From: Cydia pomonella
Lineage: Eukaryota > Arthropoda > Insecta > Lepidoptera > Tortricidae
Direction: 5' to 3'
Length of the DNA stretch: 64,000 nucleotides
Assembly (NCBI RefSeq): GCF_033807575.1
Contig: NC_084713.1
Location: 18,451,389-18,515,388 of the forward strand
Shown here: positions 32,977 to 43,727 of the stretch, piece after piece
Numbering within the stretch: the first letter of the stretch is position 1
How the letters are laid out: each line of letters opens with the position of its first letter
Position numbers and translations under genes: made by a program
The notes under the pieces: model-generated
Seen by the model: the letters and a program-made list of their open reading frames with translations, nothing else
Told to the model about the DNA's origin: nothing
Databases searched by the model: none

Positions 32977-34157
32977 ACAGGCCTCAATGTGAATAAAGAC
33001 TAGATAAACTTATCCCGTAGCCACACTTACCCGTATTGACCATATTATGTAACCTATCCATAAACGAAAACGTCAGACGAGCCATACTGTTCTAACTCTA
33101 GAACATCAATCTCAACAGCATGTAGGTATCCATACAGTATTATGTCAAGTCATCTCCCGGACCGTCAAAGCAGGTTTACATTATTCAAATATACATTCGG
33201 ACGGTTAAAACTCACAATTTACATTTCGTATGGCGTTGAGATACGGGTCAGTTTTGAACGACGGTCGGTGAAAGGTGGAAACTTGAGCGGCTTAGTGTGC
33301 ACGGTCATGACCGTTTGTCGGAGATTACCTCCGATAGAATCCTAGGCGTTGGTAGCTTTGGTTCAAACACTGACTTGGTACTACCAATGAGTTTCTGGAG
33401 AAGTAAAGATATTATGTATTATGTGCGAAATATTATTCGATTTACTAAAATGCTTTGTCAAAGGAAATTACAGGAAAAAGTTTTGGATAAAATATGGTTT
33501 GTATAAATCTGCTAAGAAATTCAAAGGTGTGGATGCGACTTTTTAAATCACATTGGGCATAGTATGGAGCCCGGGCTATAGCCTATTCTTAAAAGGTTGT
33601 ACTCAGATTATCAACGTAATCGAAATTTATTTGACCGATCGTCCATAGTTATTATTTGTACACATTAATCAGAAGCCACAACTGCTATTTCTTTCACTCT
33701 TAAGTTGTCGTAGGAAGAGATACCGTTGTTTAAGAGATACCGTTTTGCCTTTTACTGACGTATCCAATGCGCCATGAAGCTAAAAATGAATTAAAAATTA
33801 TCAGAAATACACACTGTTTATATGTAGTATGAGAGCGCCGATAGTTTGAGGGTAAGTAACTTATTTCTGTATGCCCCATCTGTTTGGCTAGTGATCTGTC
33901 CCGTATGCCTAACAAAGCTAAGGCATGTTGAAACACGGCATTAGGCAGACAGTAATGTTTCGCTTATGGTAATATCCAGAAATTCCGCCTTTGCTGGTAA
34001 ACGGTTGGCTGTCAGGAAAGGTTTTACGCTATCGCGGTAGCCGCTTAGGCGCTAACATTGTCTGTACAACTACTAGTTTCTATTCGTTAGTTAGTAAACG
34101 ATGTATTGTTTAAATATATGTGCATAAAGACATCTACTTAAAAATTATTCTACAATA
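32977..34157. other. no recognised feature
   Basis: Open frames of 60-70 codons (33142-33345, 33297-33506, 33730-33936) show no motif. Confidence 0.35.
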
Positions 34158-34203
34158 TTAATAAGTCGCACAGGACCGCGAAAAGAGGCACAGTCTTGTG
34201 TTG
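34158..34203 (+). pseudogene. RTE-like LINE end, 46-bp remnant
   Basis: AATAAGTCGCACAGGACCGC and CTTGTGTTG match 59338-59400 and encode the AQDRE..W block of the family in decayed form. It is cut at its 3' side by the GGGTTCCGT element. Confidence 0.5.
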
Positions 34204-34205
34204 TC

Positions 34206-34306
34206 TCATTAGGGTTCCGTACTCAAAGGGTAAAACGGGACTCTATTACTAAGACTCAGCTGCCCGTCCGTCTGTCTGTCTGTCTGTCCGTCTGTCACCA
34301 GGCGAA
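34206..34306 (+). mobile_element. GGGTTCCGT-type element, 5' part
   Basis: TTAGGGTTCCGTACTCAAAG, TATTACTAAGACTCAGCTGC and a CCGTCTGTC run, ending at GTCACCAGGCGAACG where it meets the SINE tail. Confidence 0.8.
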
Positions 34307-34311
34307 CGAAT

Positions 34312-34518
34312 AAATTAATATTATAGGACATTCATACACAGATTGACTAAGTCCCACGGTAAGCTCAAGAAGGCTTGTGTTGTGGGCACTCAGACAACAA
34401 TATATACACTATACACACAAGACTCAAGAAGAATATCCGTTGTCATCACACAAATAAATGCCCTTACCCAGGATCATCGGCTTCATAGGCGGGGTCACCC
34501 ACTAGGCCGGACCGGTCG
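34312..34518 (-). mobile_element. SINE family A with deletions
   Basis: The 3' end TTGACTAAGTCCCACGGTAA and the head GGCCGGACCGGTCGA are present. Box B has been lost (CCCTTACCCAGGATCATCGG lacks the TTCGAACCCGG segment), so it cannot have an intact internal promoter. Confidence 0.85.
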
Positions 34519-35099
34519 AATGATTGGTAATTTTTAAATAACCAAGTTGAAAGTGCTCGCTAAGTGTTTCCTTACGTTTTAGTCAGCTTTGATTTATAGT
34601 GGCATTTATTTTCTCAAAAACCACATTAAACCTTTGACATTGACGACTTCACACATAATGATTTACGAACATAAAACCCCTGACTAAATTCCAATCAGAT
34701 CCGTTGCATCCTAAAACACCATATAACTTAATGAACGTCTTACCAGTATCTGTTTAAATTGGCCGAAGATTCCAGTGGATATAAACTAGATAAAAGAAGC
34801 TTTAGTTCGGATTAACTGCTCAATAATGAGATAGTTAAGCAAGGAAATCGGAACTGGTTTCTATAATTTCGATCTGTAGCTTAAAAGCTCCTGGTTTAAT
34901 TACGCGATCGGTTTGAACTACATTCTGAACGTGCGTGGTTCCATTAGCCATACGTGGATTTAGTTTTTTCTCTATTTCTGATCAGAATCTGAGTCCATAC
35001 GTAGACCATGGTCTAGCCACCGCAACCTTCGCTGTTTTAGGGTGGCAGTGATACTGCAACAGACGACAATGTCGAGAACCCTTTCGTTTGTTATACGAT
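34519..35099. other. no recognised feature
   Basis: Nothing supported before the LINE remnant. Confidence 0.4.
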
Positions 35100-35540
35100 C
35101 TCTTCAGGTGACTACGTATGGACGTAGATAGACTTCCACGAGGCAGTGATTTTAGTGAAATTGCATACACCAAAAGACCAGTCGGATGCCCGATACTTGG
35201 TTTTAAGAATTTCTGCATCGACCCGAAAACCTGGGAAACGGAAGCCCTTTAAAAGAGGGGAATGACGTAACTTTTTACATGACGGCATAGCGAAGCGTGA
35301 CCAAGTCTGGCTCGATGATCTTAAACAGAAAAGACTTCGGACTTCACAGGAACCATCAACAGATTCACGCTTCGCGAAGTGCCGTGCTGCGAATGGACTT
35401 TACAGCCACAGGAAAATATGTGCCGCATCTCAGATCTCCGGCGGTGCACGGACATCTTCTTCTTAATAAACTGTCGCTGTAACAATCATCTGTCAAGATG
35501 AGGTCAAGATGCTATGGCCAATGATGATAATCAGAATCTA
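35100..35540 (+). pseudogene. LINE C-terminus (GKRPVG / DPKTWE type) with broken zinc finger
   Basis: From 35112 a clean stretch reads LRMDVDRLPR, DFSEIAYT, KRPVGCPILGFKNF and IDPKTWETEAL, to a TAA at 35250. This follows the family pattern in which LRW.GH..RM...RLPR is followed by GKR..G.P.LRFKDVCKRD and then a DP.TWE..A segment. A later frame gives KRDQVWLDDLKQKRLR, then FAKCRAANGLYSHRKICAA, a zinc-finger end that has lost its first cysteine pair. ATGATGAT near 35525 fits the usual tail. Stops and shifts show it is dead. Confidence 0.7.
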
Positions 35541-35689
35541 CCAGTGTAAAGTTGCTGTTAACGTACCAACATTAGTCTTTTGATTTTCGAGGAAATTAAA
35601 ATGCCGAGTTTTGGTTTATATACTTACTATAATCCCTGCCAGTTATTTCCGCCATACCTCTATGCGACAACATTATCCGTCTTCACCGC

Positions 35690-35745
35690 TTAGATGCTTG
35701 GCAGTCCTCAACTATGCATTACTTCTGAAACTTCCTCCCTCGCAC
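35690..35745 (+). pseudogene. LINE C-terminal fragment, short
   Basis: CTTGGCAGTCCTCAACTATG with TTCCTCCCTCGCACA parallels the LDGWQSSTVRF/NFLPRT segment at 48330-48400. Confidence 0.5.
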
Positions 35746-35880
35746 ACTTAACCTCCCCCCCGGAAAATTTACCGAGCAGCAATGTACCTTCTACTGCAAA
35801 CATTACAAGAGATAACATGACACGACATTACGAAATACGAGTTTTTTATAGTAACTGGCAATAAGCCTGAATCTTTATGT

Positions 35881-36245
35881 GTGTTCTACCGCTTGTACAA
35901 TGAGCTGTGCTCTGAAGAATTATTTGACATGATGCCTACGGCTACTTTCTATCATCGCACTGCCCGCCGTCGGCAGGGTGTTTATCGTCACACCCTAGGA
36001 TCTAAATGGTCGCCCACTATGCGGTTTAAGAGGAACTTCCTCCCGCGGACGCTCTGGCTGTGGAATGAGCTACCTGCCGAGGTTTTCCTGAGGGTCTAGT
36101 TCTTCAAAAAAGGAGTGTACAGATTTTTTAAATGGTTGGCAACGCGCATGTAACTTCTCTGGAGTTGCAGGCGTCCATAGGATACGGTGACTGCTTAGCA
36201 TCAGGCGAGCCCTATGCTTGTTTGCCACCGTCGTGGTATTAAAAA
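35881..36245 (+). pseudogene. non-LTR retrotransposon C-terminus and 3' UTR
   Basis: The 72-codon frame ending at 36099 reads YRLYNELCSEELFD, FYHRTARRRQG, HTLGSKW and NFLPRTLWLWNELPAE. One base change or shift then moves the frame to FFKKGVYRFFK, and the 3' UTR follows with GCAACGCGCATGTAACTTCT and CGAGCCCTATGCTTGTTTGC. YHRTARRRQGVHRHTL then RNFLPRT..LWN.LPAEVFP is a pattern I know as the C-terminus of a common lepidopteran LINE. Related fragments are at 35690, 43228, 48294 and, reversed, 49868. It is heavily 5'-truncated. Confidence 0.8.
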
Positions 36246-36874
36246 AAAGCGTTGAGTTACTATAAAAAGCTCATATCTCGTAGCTTGTGTGTTGCTTTAC
36301 ATTGCGGGCTGAATTATTTTGTATGGTTAATATTTTCATTGTATTTCTAAGCAAAATGTATCTGAATATACTTCTTAACGCTAACCATCGTTTGAATATT
36401 TGCCCGCAACTCACAAAATATCGTTAAAAACACTCAAAATGCCTTGGTGTCGTGAGAAACAATGGAAACACGCTGTTCCTGGGAAAGCGGAATCACTTTA
36501 TCTAGGCAGACTTAGCGTCACCAGGTGAAATAATTGTGGAAAACCCCGCGTTGGCTTTCCCAATTTAGTTGCAGCGGAGGCGTTTTCATTAAGTTCCGTT
36601 AGTCGAATTAGGAATTTATTCGATCACATAAAACCGCTCCAACTTTGGAATTAAATTCCTGGGAAGGTTATATAGTTATATCGCGACTTGGACTTCCCGT
36701 TTCCAGATCTGATTTTGTATAGAAAATATTTTAGAGGGCACGCCCTAGTAACGTTACCTAAATAAGAGAGGTCTCTTTAACATAGTACCTTCCTAGTTTG
36801 GTTCGAGGCCAAATCAGAGCAAATTGGGAAGGTACTTATCTTTTAAAAATTAAGCCTGAGTAGAGTTTGTAACT
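36246..36874. other. no recognised feature
   Basis: Nothing supported. Confidence 0.4.
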
Positions 36875-37006
36875 ATCGGACGTCCCGATATCGCTGGGGC
36901 GATGTCCAAGCCTATATATAACTGGTGGGAGATGGCACAGGATCGAGAGAACTGGCGTGTACTCGTGTCGGAGGCCAAGACTCATTTTGGGTCGCTGCGC
37001 CATTAA
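36875..37006 (+). pseudogene. RTE-like LINE C-terminus
   Basis: NWWEMAQDRENWR followed by VLVSEAKTHFGSLRH and TAA (37004-37006). An earlier frame gives RYRWGDVQAY, so there is a frameshift near 36915. AQDR..WR.LV.EAKTHFGS is the terminal block of insect RTE-type LINEs. Confidence 0.8.
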
Positions 37007-37484
37007 GTAGCAGTAGTAGGGTTTGTTATCCGGATCCGAATTGTATGAAATAATCTGGATCCAGATCCGCGAATCTTCCAATACATTTGAAATCCATCGT
37101 GCAAACCCTAAACCTGAGCAAAAAAGACATTTATGTCGCAAAAAAAAATTGTACATACAGCAACGGATAAGCAAACAAGCAAAATAGGGACAATAGAGTG
37201 TAAGTCCAATAGGGTTGTTGACTGATTGTTGAACTGATTGATAAAAAAAAGGATGAACCTGACGTCGTAGTCGCGAATCGTTTTGAGTGTTCTAAGAGAG
37301 AGAAAAACCACTTGATTTGACTTAACAGTCAACCATTAATTACAGCGCAGAAGCAATAAGTATACAACTTTTAAGAACGATAATAATATACCAAGAACTA
37401 TTGTTTACATTTAAACTTCTCGGCAATGTGCAAATCAAACTAAGAAACATGTTAAAAGTACTGTTCGAATTGAAACTATACACG
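37007..37484. other. no recognised feature
   Basis: Contains a direct repeat of GGATCCGAATTG/GGATCCAGATCC-like sequence (37032-37070) and nothing else noted. Confidence 0.35.
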
Positions 37485-37608
37485 TAGGGCTAATATGGTC
37501 GGCTCTTTATCATTTGTCACCATACCTGTCACGTTCTAACAAGTATTTAAGCGCGAAAATGACGGGCATAGTGACAAGTGATAAAAATGGAACCATGATA
37601 CCGCTGCA
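37485..37608 (-). mobile_element. hairpin repeat G, full copy
   Basis: GTAGGGCTAATATGGTCGGC, CATTTGTCACCATACCTGTC and TGACGGGCATAGTGACAAGT. Orientation is opposite to 51085-51210. It abuts repeat F at a shared CTGCAGC. Confidence 0.8.
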
Positions 37609-37685
37609 GCAATACACAGCGCGTCATATTGCCGACATTGCTACTGCAAACGTCAAAAATCTGCTCAACAAAATTGACATTTGAA
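37608..37685. repeat. repeat F, partial
   Basis: GCAGCAATACACAGCGCGTC and TATTGCCGACATTGCTACTG match the F arm. Confidence 0.5.
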
Positions 37686-37797
37686 GCACTATTGTAATAT
37701 TTCTTTATTATTTATGAAAAATGTGATGTTATTCCAGAATTTCCTTTTAAAATGGTATCGTAAGTCCGATTTCATGGCGGCGGCTAATTAAAATAGT

Positions 37798-37925
37798 AGT
37801 AGTATATACTTTATTGCACAAAACAAGTAACACAGAGAGACACTACACTACAGTAAATGTGTACAAAGACGAACTTCTCCTCTTAAGGGATCTCTTCCAG
37901 CTAACCTTTCAGCAACAGAGAGACA
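37798..37925 (-). repeat. LINE-type 3' tail, diverged
   Basis: ATATACTTTATTGCACAAAA and GGGATCTCTTCCAGCTAACC resemble the reversed tail at 22072-22215. Confidence 0.45.
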
Positions 37926-38743
37926 CATACAAATACATAGTTTTGTGCGACTCATAAGATTATTACTGCTAGTATATGCGATAATTCCATTTGGTTGACC
38001 GTGAGTAAATTCATTTAGACAATTGCAAATAATCAACCATATAAAATTACAATAAAATAGAATCAAGCGGTTATCAAATAAAGAAACTAAACACGTATTG
38101 ATATTACTAAACTCTTGTAAATAAATGTGAATATAAAAACAAAACGCTCCTTACCGCATCTTGACTCAGTAACGACACATCCAAGCAATAACAAAACGCG
38201 TAACCGTTTCAGTGGTCCGCGGTTAGTTTACAAACCGCAAAAAAGAGTAAACAATGCGTTTAAAAATAAATTAATCGAATATTGGAAACGCATTCGATAA
38301 AACTTGCGATTCATCTGTCTTACCAGTTACAAAGAACCACTTTAACTTGACACCGAGGTTCTTAGGAACTGTTCGTGAATGCAGGTCAGGCTTTATGCTG
38401 GATGTTTTAGGTTTGCGAATGAGGTCTCGGTGATGACAGCCGCTGCCGCATACTAATCGACAGTTTTGCCGACGACCGCAGACGGAACTTTTGCTAAAAG
38501 AACAAAGGTCGTATGTGCCTTAATAACGTGTATAAACTTAGTCGTTTTTACTTTGAGATATTAATGGACAGCTAATTTTGAAATGGGATATAAGCTTTAG
38601 TAATACGAATTCTGTTATTATATTTTTGTTTAAGAAAATGAAAACACCGTTTTATTGTGATACTATTAACATGGTAAATGGGAACGGGAGTCGTTTTCTG
38701 GTAGCAAATGTGTTTATGAAGTTATGACAATAAGTAAGTCTAT
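37926..38743. other. no recognised feature
   Basis: Nothing supported. Confidence 0.4.
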
Positions 38744-39000
38744 CGGCCCGATTCGAAGAATGATTAAGACACGGTTAAGATCTTGGAAAGATCTTTAAAA
38801 AATCGATAACTAAACGAAATGTCAAAATTGACGTTTATTTCGATTCCGCTGTGATCCCAATATTTCAAACGTCAAAATGACATTGGTTGCCCGATTCGAG
38901 CTGCTTCTGTCATTAATACGACGTACAAACGATATCTAAATGAGAAATTATCTAAACCAGAACTTATCGTTATCGTATCTCATACATCGAATCGGGCCGT
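38744..39000. mobile_element. MITE, ends CGGCCCGATTCGA
   Basis: CGGCCCGATTCGAAGAATGA at the left and the reverse complement of the right end (ACGGCCCGATTCGATGTATG) are inverted repeats of about 30 bp. An internal GCCCGATTCGAGCTGC at 38889 hints at an earlier nested end. Confidence 0.8.
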
Positions 39001-39599
39001 ATGGGGCAGGTCGTCCAAGTCCGCCAACCCTTATTAAGGGCAAAAAAATTCGCTTCAAAAATTTTTTTATTCTACTTATAACCGGATCCCCAATATTTTT
39101 GTTACACCTTCTATACATACAAGTATATCATAAATATATATGTGGGTAGCTGAGTAAAGGGCGGTAGGTTCAGAATAAAAATAAATCTATCTTGCTTGGT
39201 CTAACTATCTTGGTGGTTTTACTTACTTAGATCCCTAATCCCGAATACTACACTTCTCGGAATTTCTCTCCATATATCACATTCAACAATTCCAATTTGA
39301 TTCACCGCTGCACTTTCACATTTCTGGTTAACCACCCCATCCTCAACATCCAACGTTAGATTACAATCGACTACCAGGAAGCTTTCATCATGAGCAAAAC
39401 CACAGGCTTGCATTGTTCGCAAAATATTTTAGCAGAGTTATCAATTTGGCCGACCATTTTCGCGGTTAAAAGAAATTTAGATACAAGCGCCGATTCTGGC
39501 TTAGCAATTTGATTAAATATGGTTTTCATCTTGTTTGGAAACTTTGAGTCGACGTGTCGGTGCACCAATCAGCGTGAGCTAACGCAAATGAGGGGTAAT
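39001..39599. other. no recognised feature
   Basis: Two minus-strand open frames of 65-67 codons (39219-39422, 39371-39568) show no motif I recognise. Confidence 0.35.
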
Positions 39600-39683
39600 T
39601 CTTTTAATTTCGCCGCTAGGGGCGCTACTTAACGCAAACGCGTACGTCACGTTTTGCTATCGGATAAATTTACACTAGGGGTA
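39600..39683. mobile_element. solo right end of the TACCCCTAGTG MITE
   Basis: AACGCAAACGCGTACGTCAC and ACACTAGGGGTA match the right end of 32789-32976; the left end is not present. Confidence 0.75.
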
Positions 39684-40062
39684 CAGGTTTAAAAAACGCC
39701 AAATGTAGACGTTAAAATACTTTTGTGTATATTAGAACGTATTATTATTATTTTAAATGAGCATAGCAGAGTTTTGAGAGCTGTTTTCTGGACCACTGTC
39801 TACAGTGGCGCCAACTGGTGAGCACGAAAATGGTAGCGCTTATTGGTCACGTGACTGCATCAAAAGTAGTGAATCAGACGACACATCAAAAAGTACCTAT
39901 TCTCTAACATTTAAACAAAAATAGGTGTCTCTAAATTTAGAACAATTAGACTATACCAGATACTTTTGATTGCAGACTATAGAGATATATATCTATTTGG
40001 AAAAGTATTCTAGGATAGCAGACACAGCTATGAATACATGTATATCCTCATACTACTACGAC

Positions 40063-40398
40063 TACGTCCAAAAGAAAGGTATGGGCACTGTGAATGTCAT
40101 CTCGCTTTGTGCGGTAGGGCACAGCAAAGCGGATTACATTCCAGATCTAGAGCAGAGCCCAACTGGGGAAGTATTTCCACTTTACAGAAAACCGCAGCCA
40201 AATAACACTAGACCCTACTCATAGTGTTGTGATCGTCGGTGAGTAAAGTTGCCAGAGCTTAACGAGGGTGCCGAGCGAGCGTCAGGGTCGGCGACGCGCA
40301 TGTCAGTCCTCTGGAGTTGCAGGCGTACATAGGCTTCGGAGACTGCTTACCATCAGGCGGGCCGTATACTTGTTTGCCACCCACGTAGTATAAAAAAA
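40063..40398 (+). repeat. LINE 3' UTR family D, plus strand
   Basis: ATCTCGCTTTGTGCGGTAGG, TCTAGAGCAGAGCCCAACTG, ACTAGACCCTACTCATAGTG, TCCTCTGGAGTTGCAGGCGT and CCATCAGGCGGGCCGTATAC, ending in A9. The full order of the family is best seen here. Confidence 0.8.
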
Positions 40399-41654
40399 AA
40401 CTTGTGTGTCATCCGCTAGTAGTGATACTGACTGTACGGCTCAAGATCGAAATAAAATAAAAAAACAGAATTGGCCTCGGGGAACAAAAACTATATATTC
40501 GGTCCACTGTTTTAGAATTTCACTGACACAGTGCCACAATACCGCGATTTTATTCTAGCCTTGTGTGATTTGATGGCAGCGTGCATAGAGAATACCTTTA
40601 CTTTTAGAAGTTTCGAATCTTCTTTGCGCGCGGTTTCGGACTTTTGTTGCGATATCAACGTACATTAAATTTAGACCAAAACAAAAGTATAAAATTGAAT
40701 TGTTTACTTCGCTATGGTATTAAAGCATTTCTATTTAAAGCTGATCCCCAACTTGCGTATAAGATTTAACTTGCATTATAAGATTGGATTAAAAACACAA
40801 AGTTACAATATAAGTGATAATCATAGACAAACCACAGAGGAAACTTTATCTACCAAATGATAGGTTTTTTAATGTCAGCTCACCAAAGTTATACATGCTT
40901 CTGTTTGCTTTAAGAATCCCCAATTGTTTATAAAAAAAAACTTTGCAACTTCAAACTGGACAACAGAATAAACAAAACCCTTGTATCCATTATATTTTCC
41001 GAAGCCTAAATCTTAAACACATGCAAACAATGAATTTAAAAATAGACGCATTCACTTCTAACCATTAAACATAATACAGAAGATCAGATAAGTGCCATAC
41101 AATAGTGGGACATAAAGACATCATATCATTCTGTGGCGATAAATTCGGGAAAGGGCGGTTTGGTTTAATATGAGATCACACAAAAGGTTGAGGTTTGGGA
41201 CGAGCCATAGACTACCTCCGGTAGATTCTGCTTTCGTTCTTCATTTATTTCCTTATAAAACAATAGTGTTACACGTCAAAAGTTTCAGTATGTCATTATA
41301 AAACCCATTTATATATATTTACATGTGCCACGTTATATTAGTAATTTATATAACACATCAACAAAATATATTTTAAAAAATTGTGTAATAATATGTCAAG
41401 TAGGTACAATATTTTTTTTTATATATTTATAGCTTTCACGAAATATTACGAAAGTTAAGACATGCCGTTGCACGTAGGTACTTTTTTATAATAGGATTGT
41501 ATAATGCAATTGCCTAAGTTAATCTATTAAAGCTGATTACAACGTACAATTTAATTTAAATTTCATCTCATTTTGACATCATTCAGTTTGCATCTTGTTC
41601 GACCTTAATTAAAATGGTGCAAGCGAGATTTGCTGCGAGTATCGTATCAACAGT
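40399..41654. other. AT-rich stretch, nothing recognised
   Basis: No supported gene or repeat. Confidence 0.45.
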
Positions 41655-41883
41655 TTTTTCGGGTTCGAATTCTAGTAAAGGAATTTATTTCTGTGTTTTT
41701 TAGAGATGTTTTCTGAGTAATGATGTTTTCTATGTTACACAAATCGAACTAGCCCTAAAGTAAGCTCAATAAAGTTTGTGTATTTAATGAATTAATCGAC
41801 ATTCATGCCAATATCATTTCTTCCTATTCGCAATTCTACACAGTCTAAATTCCTCACAGTAAGTATTTAACCACATTCGCTAT

Positions 41884-42157
41884 TGTGCACAGTCATTATT
41901 TGTGTACAGTAGCGATTCAGCCTTTTCGCAATTCTGCACAATCTGAATTCTACACAACGGCATTTCACCACAGTCGCTACTGTGCACAGTCATTATTTGT
42001 GCACATTAGCGATTCAGCCTTTTCGCAATTCTGCACAATCCGAATTCTACACAACGGCATTTCACCACAGTCGCTACTGTGCACAGTCATTATTTGTGCA
42101 CATTAGCGATTCTCCCTGTTCGCAATCTCGCACAATCTTAATTCTACGCAATATCAT
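41884..42157 (+). repeat. 97-bp tandem subrepeats, left arm
   Basis: TGTGCACAGTCATTATTTGT starts at 41884, 41981 and 42078, exactly 97 bp apart. Units carry GATTCAGCCTTTTCGCAATT and GAATTCTACACAACGGC; the third ends in a variant, GATTCTCCCTGTTCGCAATC. Confidence 0.95.
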
Positions 42158-42589
42158 TTTCTCAAGCATGCAATGAAATATTGTCATTCTGTTCGGTATT
42201 TTAGGCTTCAAACATTTCGTTTCGGGCGGAGCACATCCAAGAAGCCGGCAATTAAATTAAAGGCCTAGGCCGACTAAGTACTATTTTTTAATTTTCATTT
42301 CACAAATATAGGAACACAGCATCATGACATTCAGAAATGAAAAAAATAATTGAAAACAATATTTCTTATTTAATAGTTGTTTTTAATTTCATTGCTAGTT
42401 TGAGAGAAGCACTATACATACCTAGGCGTGAAAAAAGGTTGCCTGCCTCATAACTATATGCATTCGGCCGGCAACCCCTTTCATCCCGGCCTCTGTAATA
42501 ATGTTCTATTAATAGAATATATACTATATTTTTTAGCTTTTAGTCGTCTTTTCATTATCCTAATAAATAAATAATGATATTATTATCAC
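42158..42589. other. loop of the fold-back element
   Basis: AT-rich, no open frame of note. It includes GGCGTGAAAAAAGGTTGCCT and CGGCCGGCAACCCCTTTCAT (42425-42500), a GC-richer block that I associate with a dispersed lepidopteran sequence. Confidence 0.4.
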
Positions 42590-43227
42590 ATGATATTGCG
42601 TAGAATTAAGATTGTGCGAGATTGCGAACAGGGAGAATCGCTAATGTGCACAAATAATGACTGTGCACAGTAGCGACTGTGGTGAAATGCCGTTGTGTAG
42701 AATTCAGATTGTGCAGAATTGCGAAAAGGCTGAATCGCTAATGTGCACAAATAATGACTGTGCACAGTAGCGACTGTGGTGAAATGCCGTTGTGTAGAAT
42801 TCAGATTGTGCAGAATTGCGAAAAGGCTGAATCGCTACTGTACACAAATAATGACTGTGCACAATAGCGAATGTGGTTAAATACTTACTGTGAGGAATTT
42901 AGACTGTGTAGAATTGCGAATAGGAAGAAATGATATTGGCATGAATGTCGATTAATTCTATTTAATTTACACAAACTTTCTTGAGCTTACTTTAAGCTAG
43001 GGCTAGTTCGATTTGTGTAAGACTACTTTAAATGCTTTGATATTTAAAAAAAAATTAAGCTTATAGATCTTTATTTTTTTTAAATGTGGCATTCATAATT
43101 GCACATAAACACCGTTTTACTTAAAATTCACTTGTTTGTGTCAAAAGAGACGGAATACATTTTAGTTATCATTTGAATTTCAAGTTTGATGTTAAGTACA
43201 ATACTTATAATTAAAAAATATTCACTA

Positions 43228-43510
43228 ATTCACCACTTAAATGGTTGGCAGTCCTCAACTATGCATTTCTCCAGAAACTTCGTGCCTCGCATTGTTAAAG
43301 TGTGGACTGATTTGTCGCCTGCGGTATGTATTTCGGGACCGATATGACCTTGAAACCTTCAAGAAAAGAGCGTATACCCACCCACCCATACCCACCCACA
43401 AAGGCAGTAAAGCACGTCCAACCCCACTGGTGTTGTGGGTGTCCACGGGGAACGGTAATCGCTTACCATCAGGCGATTCGTCTGCTTGTTTGCCTACTAG
43501 GGATTTCATT
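43228..43510 (+). pseudogene. LINE C-terminal fragment
   Basis: Successive frames give LNGWQSSTMHFSRNFVPR, then a LSPAV block, and later a CCACTGGTGTTGTGGGTGTC 3' part. It parallels 48294-48500. A local ACCCACCC repeat near 43380 expands the middle. Frames are broken. Confidence 0.65.
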
Positions 43511-43554
43511 AAAAGAAATACACTCAAAATGGGTATGTCGGCCAATTCGATTGA

Positions 43555-43620
43555 AAAATTTGCGGCAGCAAGTGCAGTCGGCGTCGGCAGTAATGTCGCG
43601 CCAATGCAAAGTAATTAGTA
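43555..43620. repeat. repeat F, partial
   Basis: GCAGTCGGCGTCGGCAGTAA and TGTCGCGCCAATGCAAAGTA match the F arm. Confidence 0.45.
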
Positions 43621-43727
43621 GAACCTGAACGGTTTCTTTAGTATGTTTTTATTATCATAAGGTGTAATGCTCCTTCTACATAGATATAAGTGATCCGTGG
43701 GACGAGACCAAAGTTTTTTGGGCGAAT

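Larger units (their letters stand above)
41735..43020. mobile_element. fold-back element, two 369-bp arms built from 97-bp subrepeats
   Basis: 41789-42157 and 42590-42958 are inverted copies of 369 bp. Comparing them line by line I find a single mismatch (C/T near 42040). Outward, 41735-41788 and 42959-43020 are also inverted copies of each other but with indels; both derive from the 3' end of SINE A. Each arm holds three tandem 97-bp units. The 432-bp loop has no coding frame. No target-site duplication could be identified. The structure matches Foldback-type transposons (long inverted repeats of tandem subrepeats). Alternatively it may be an inverted duplication made by template switching. 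Confidence 0.85.
41655..43022 (+). mobile_element. SINE family A broken by the fold-back element
   Basis: Box B and the following body (GGGTTCGAATTCTAGTAAAG to TGATGTTTTCTATG, 41658-41733) lie left of the fold-back element. The SINE 3' part (ACTTTCTTGAGCTTACTTTA, GCTAGTTCGATTTGTGTAA) forms the last 55 bp of its right arm. The SINE's AT-rich middle is missing. Confidence 0.65.

Noticed and set aside
36836..37174. 112-codon minus-strand open frame
   Set aside because: Antisense to the RTE-like LINE end at 36875-37006.
41871..42157. Regular 97-bp repeats that could be mistaken for a CRISPR array
   Set aside because: Units are contiguous without unique spacers, and the context is a eukaryotic inverted repeat.
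41885..42176. Open frames of 64-73 codons in the fold-back arm
   Set aside because: They follow the 97-bp repeat, whose length is not a multiple of three, so no repeated peptide is maintained.
43241..43618. 125-codon plus-strand open frame
   Set aside because: The LINE relic is readable in other frames here, so this is a shadow.
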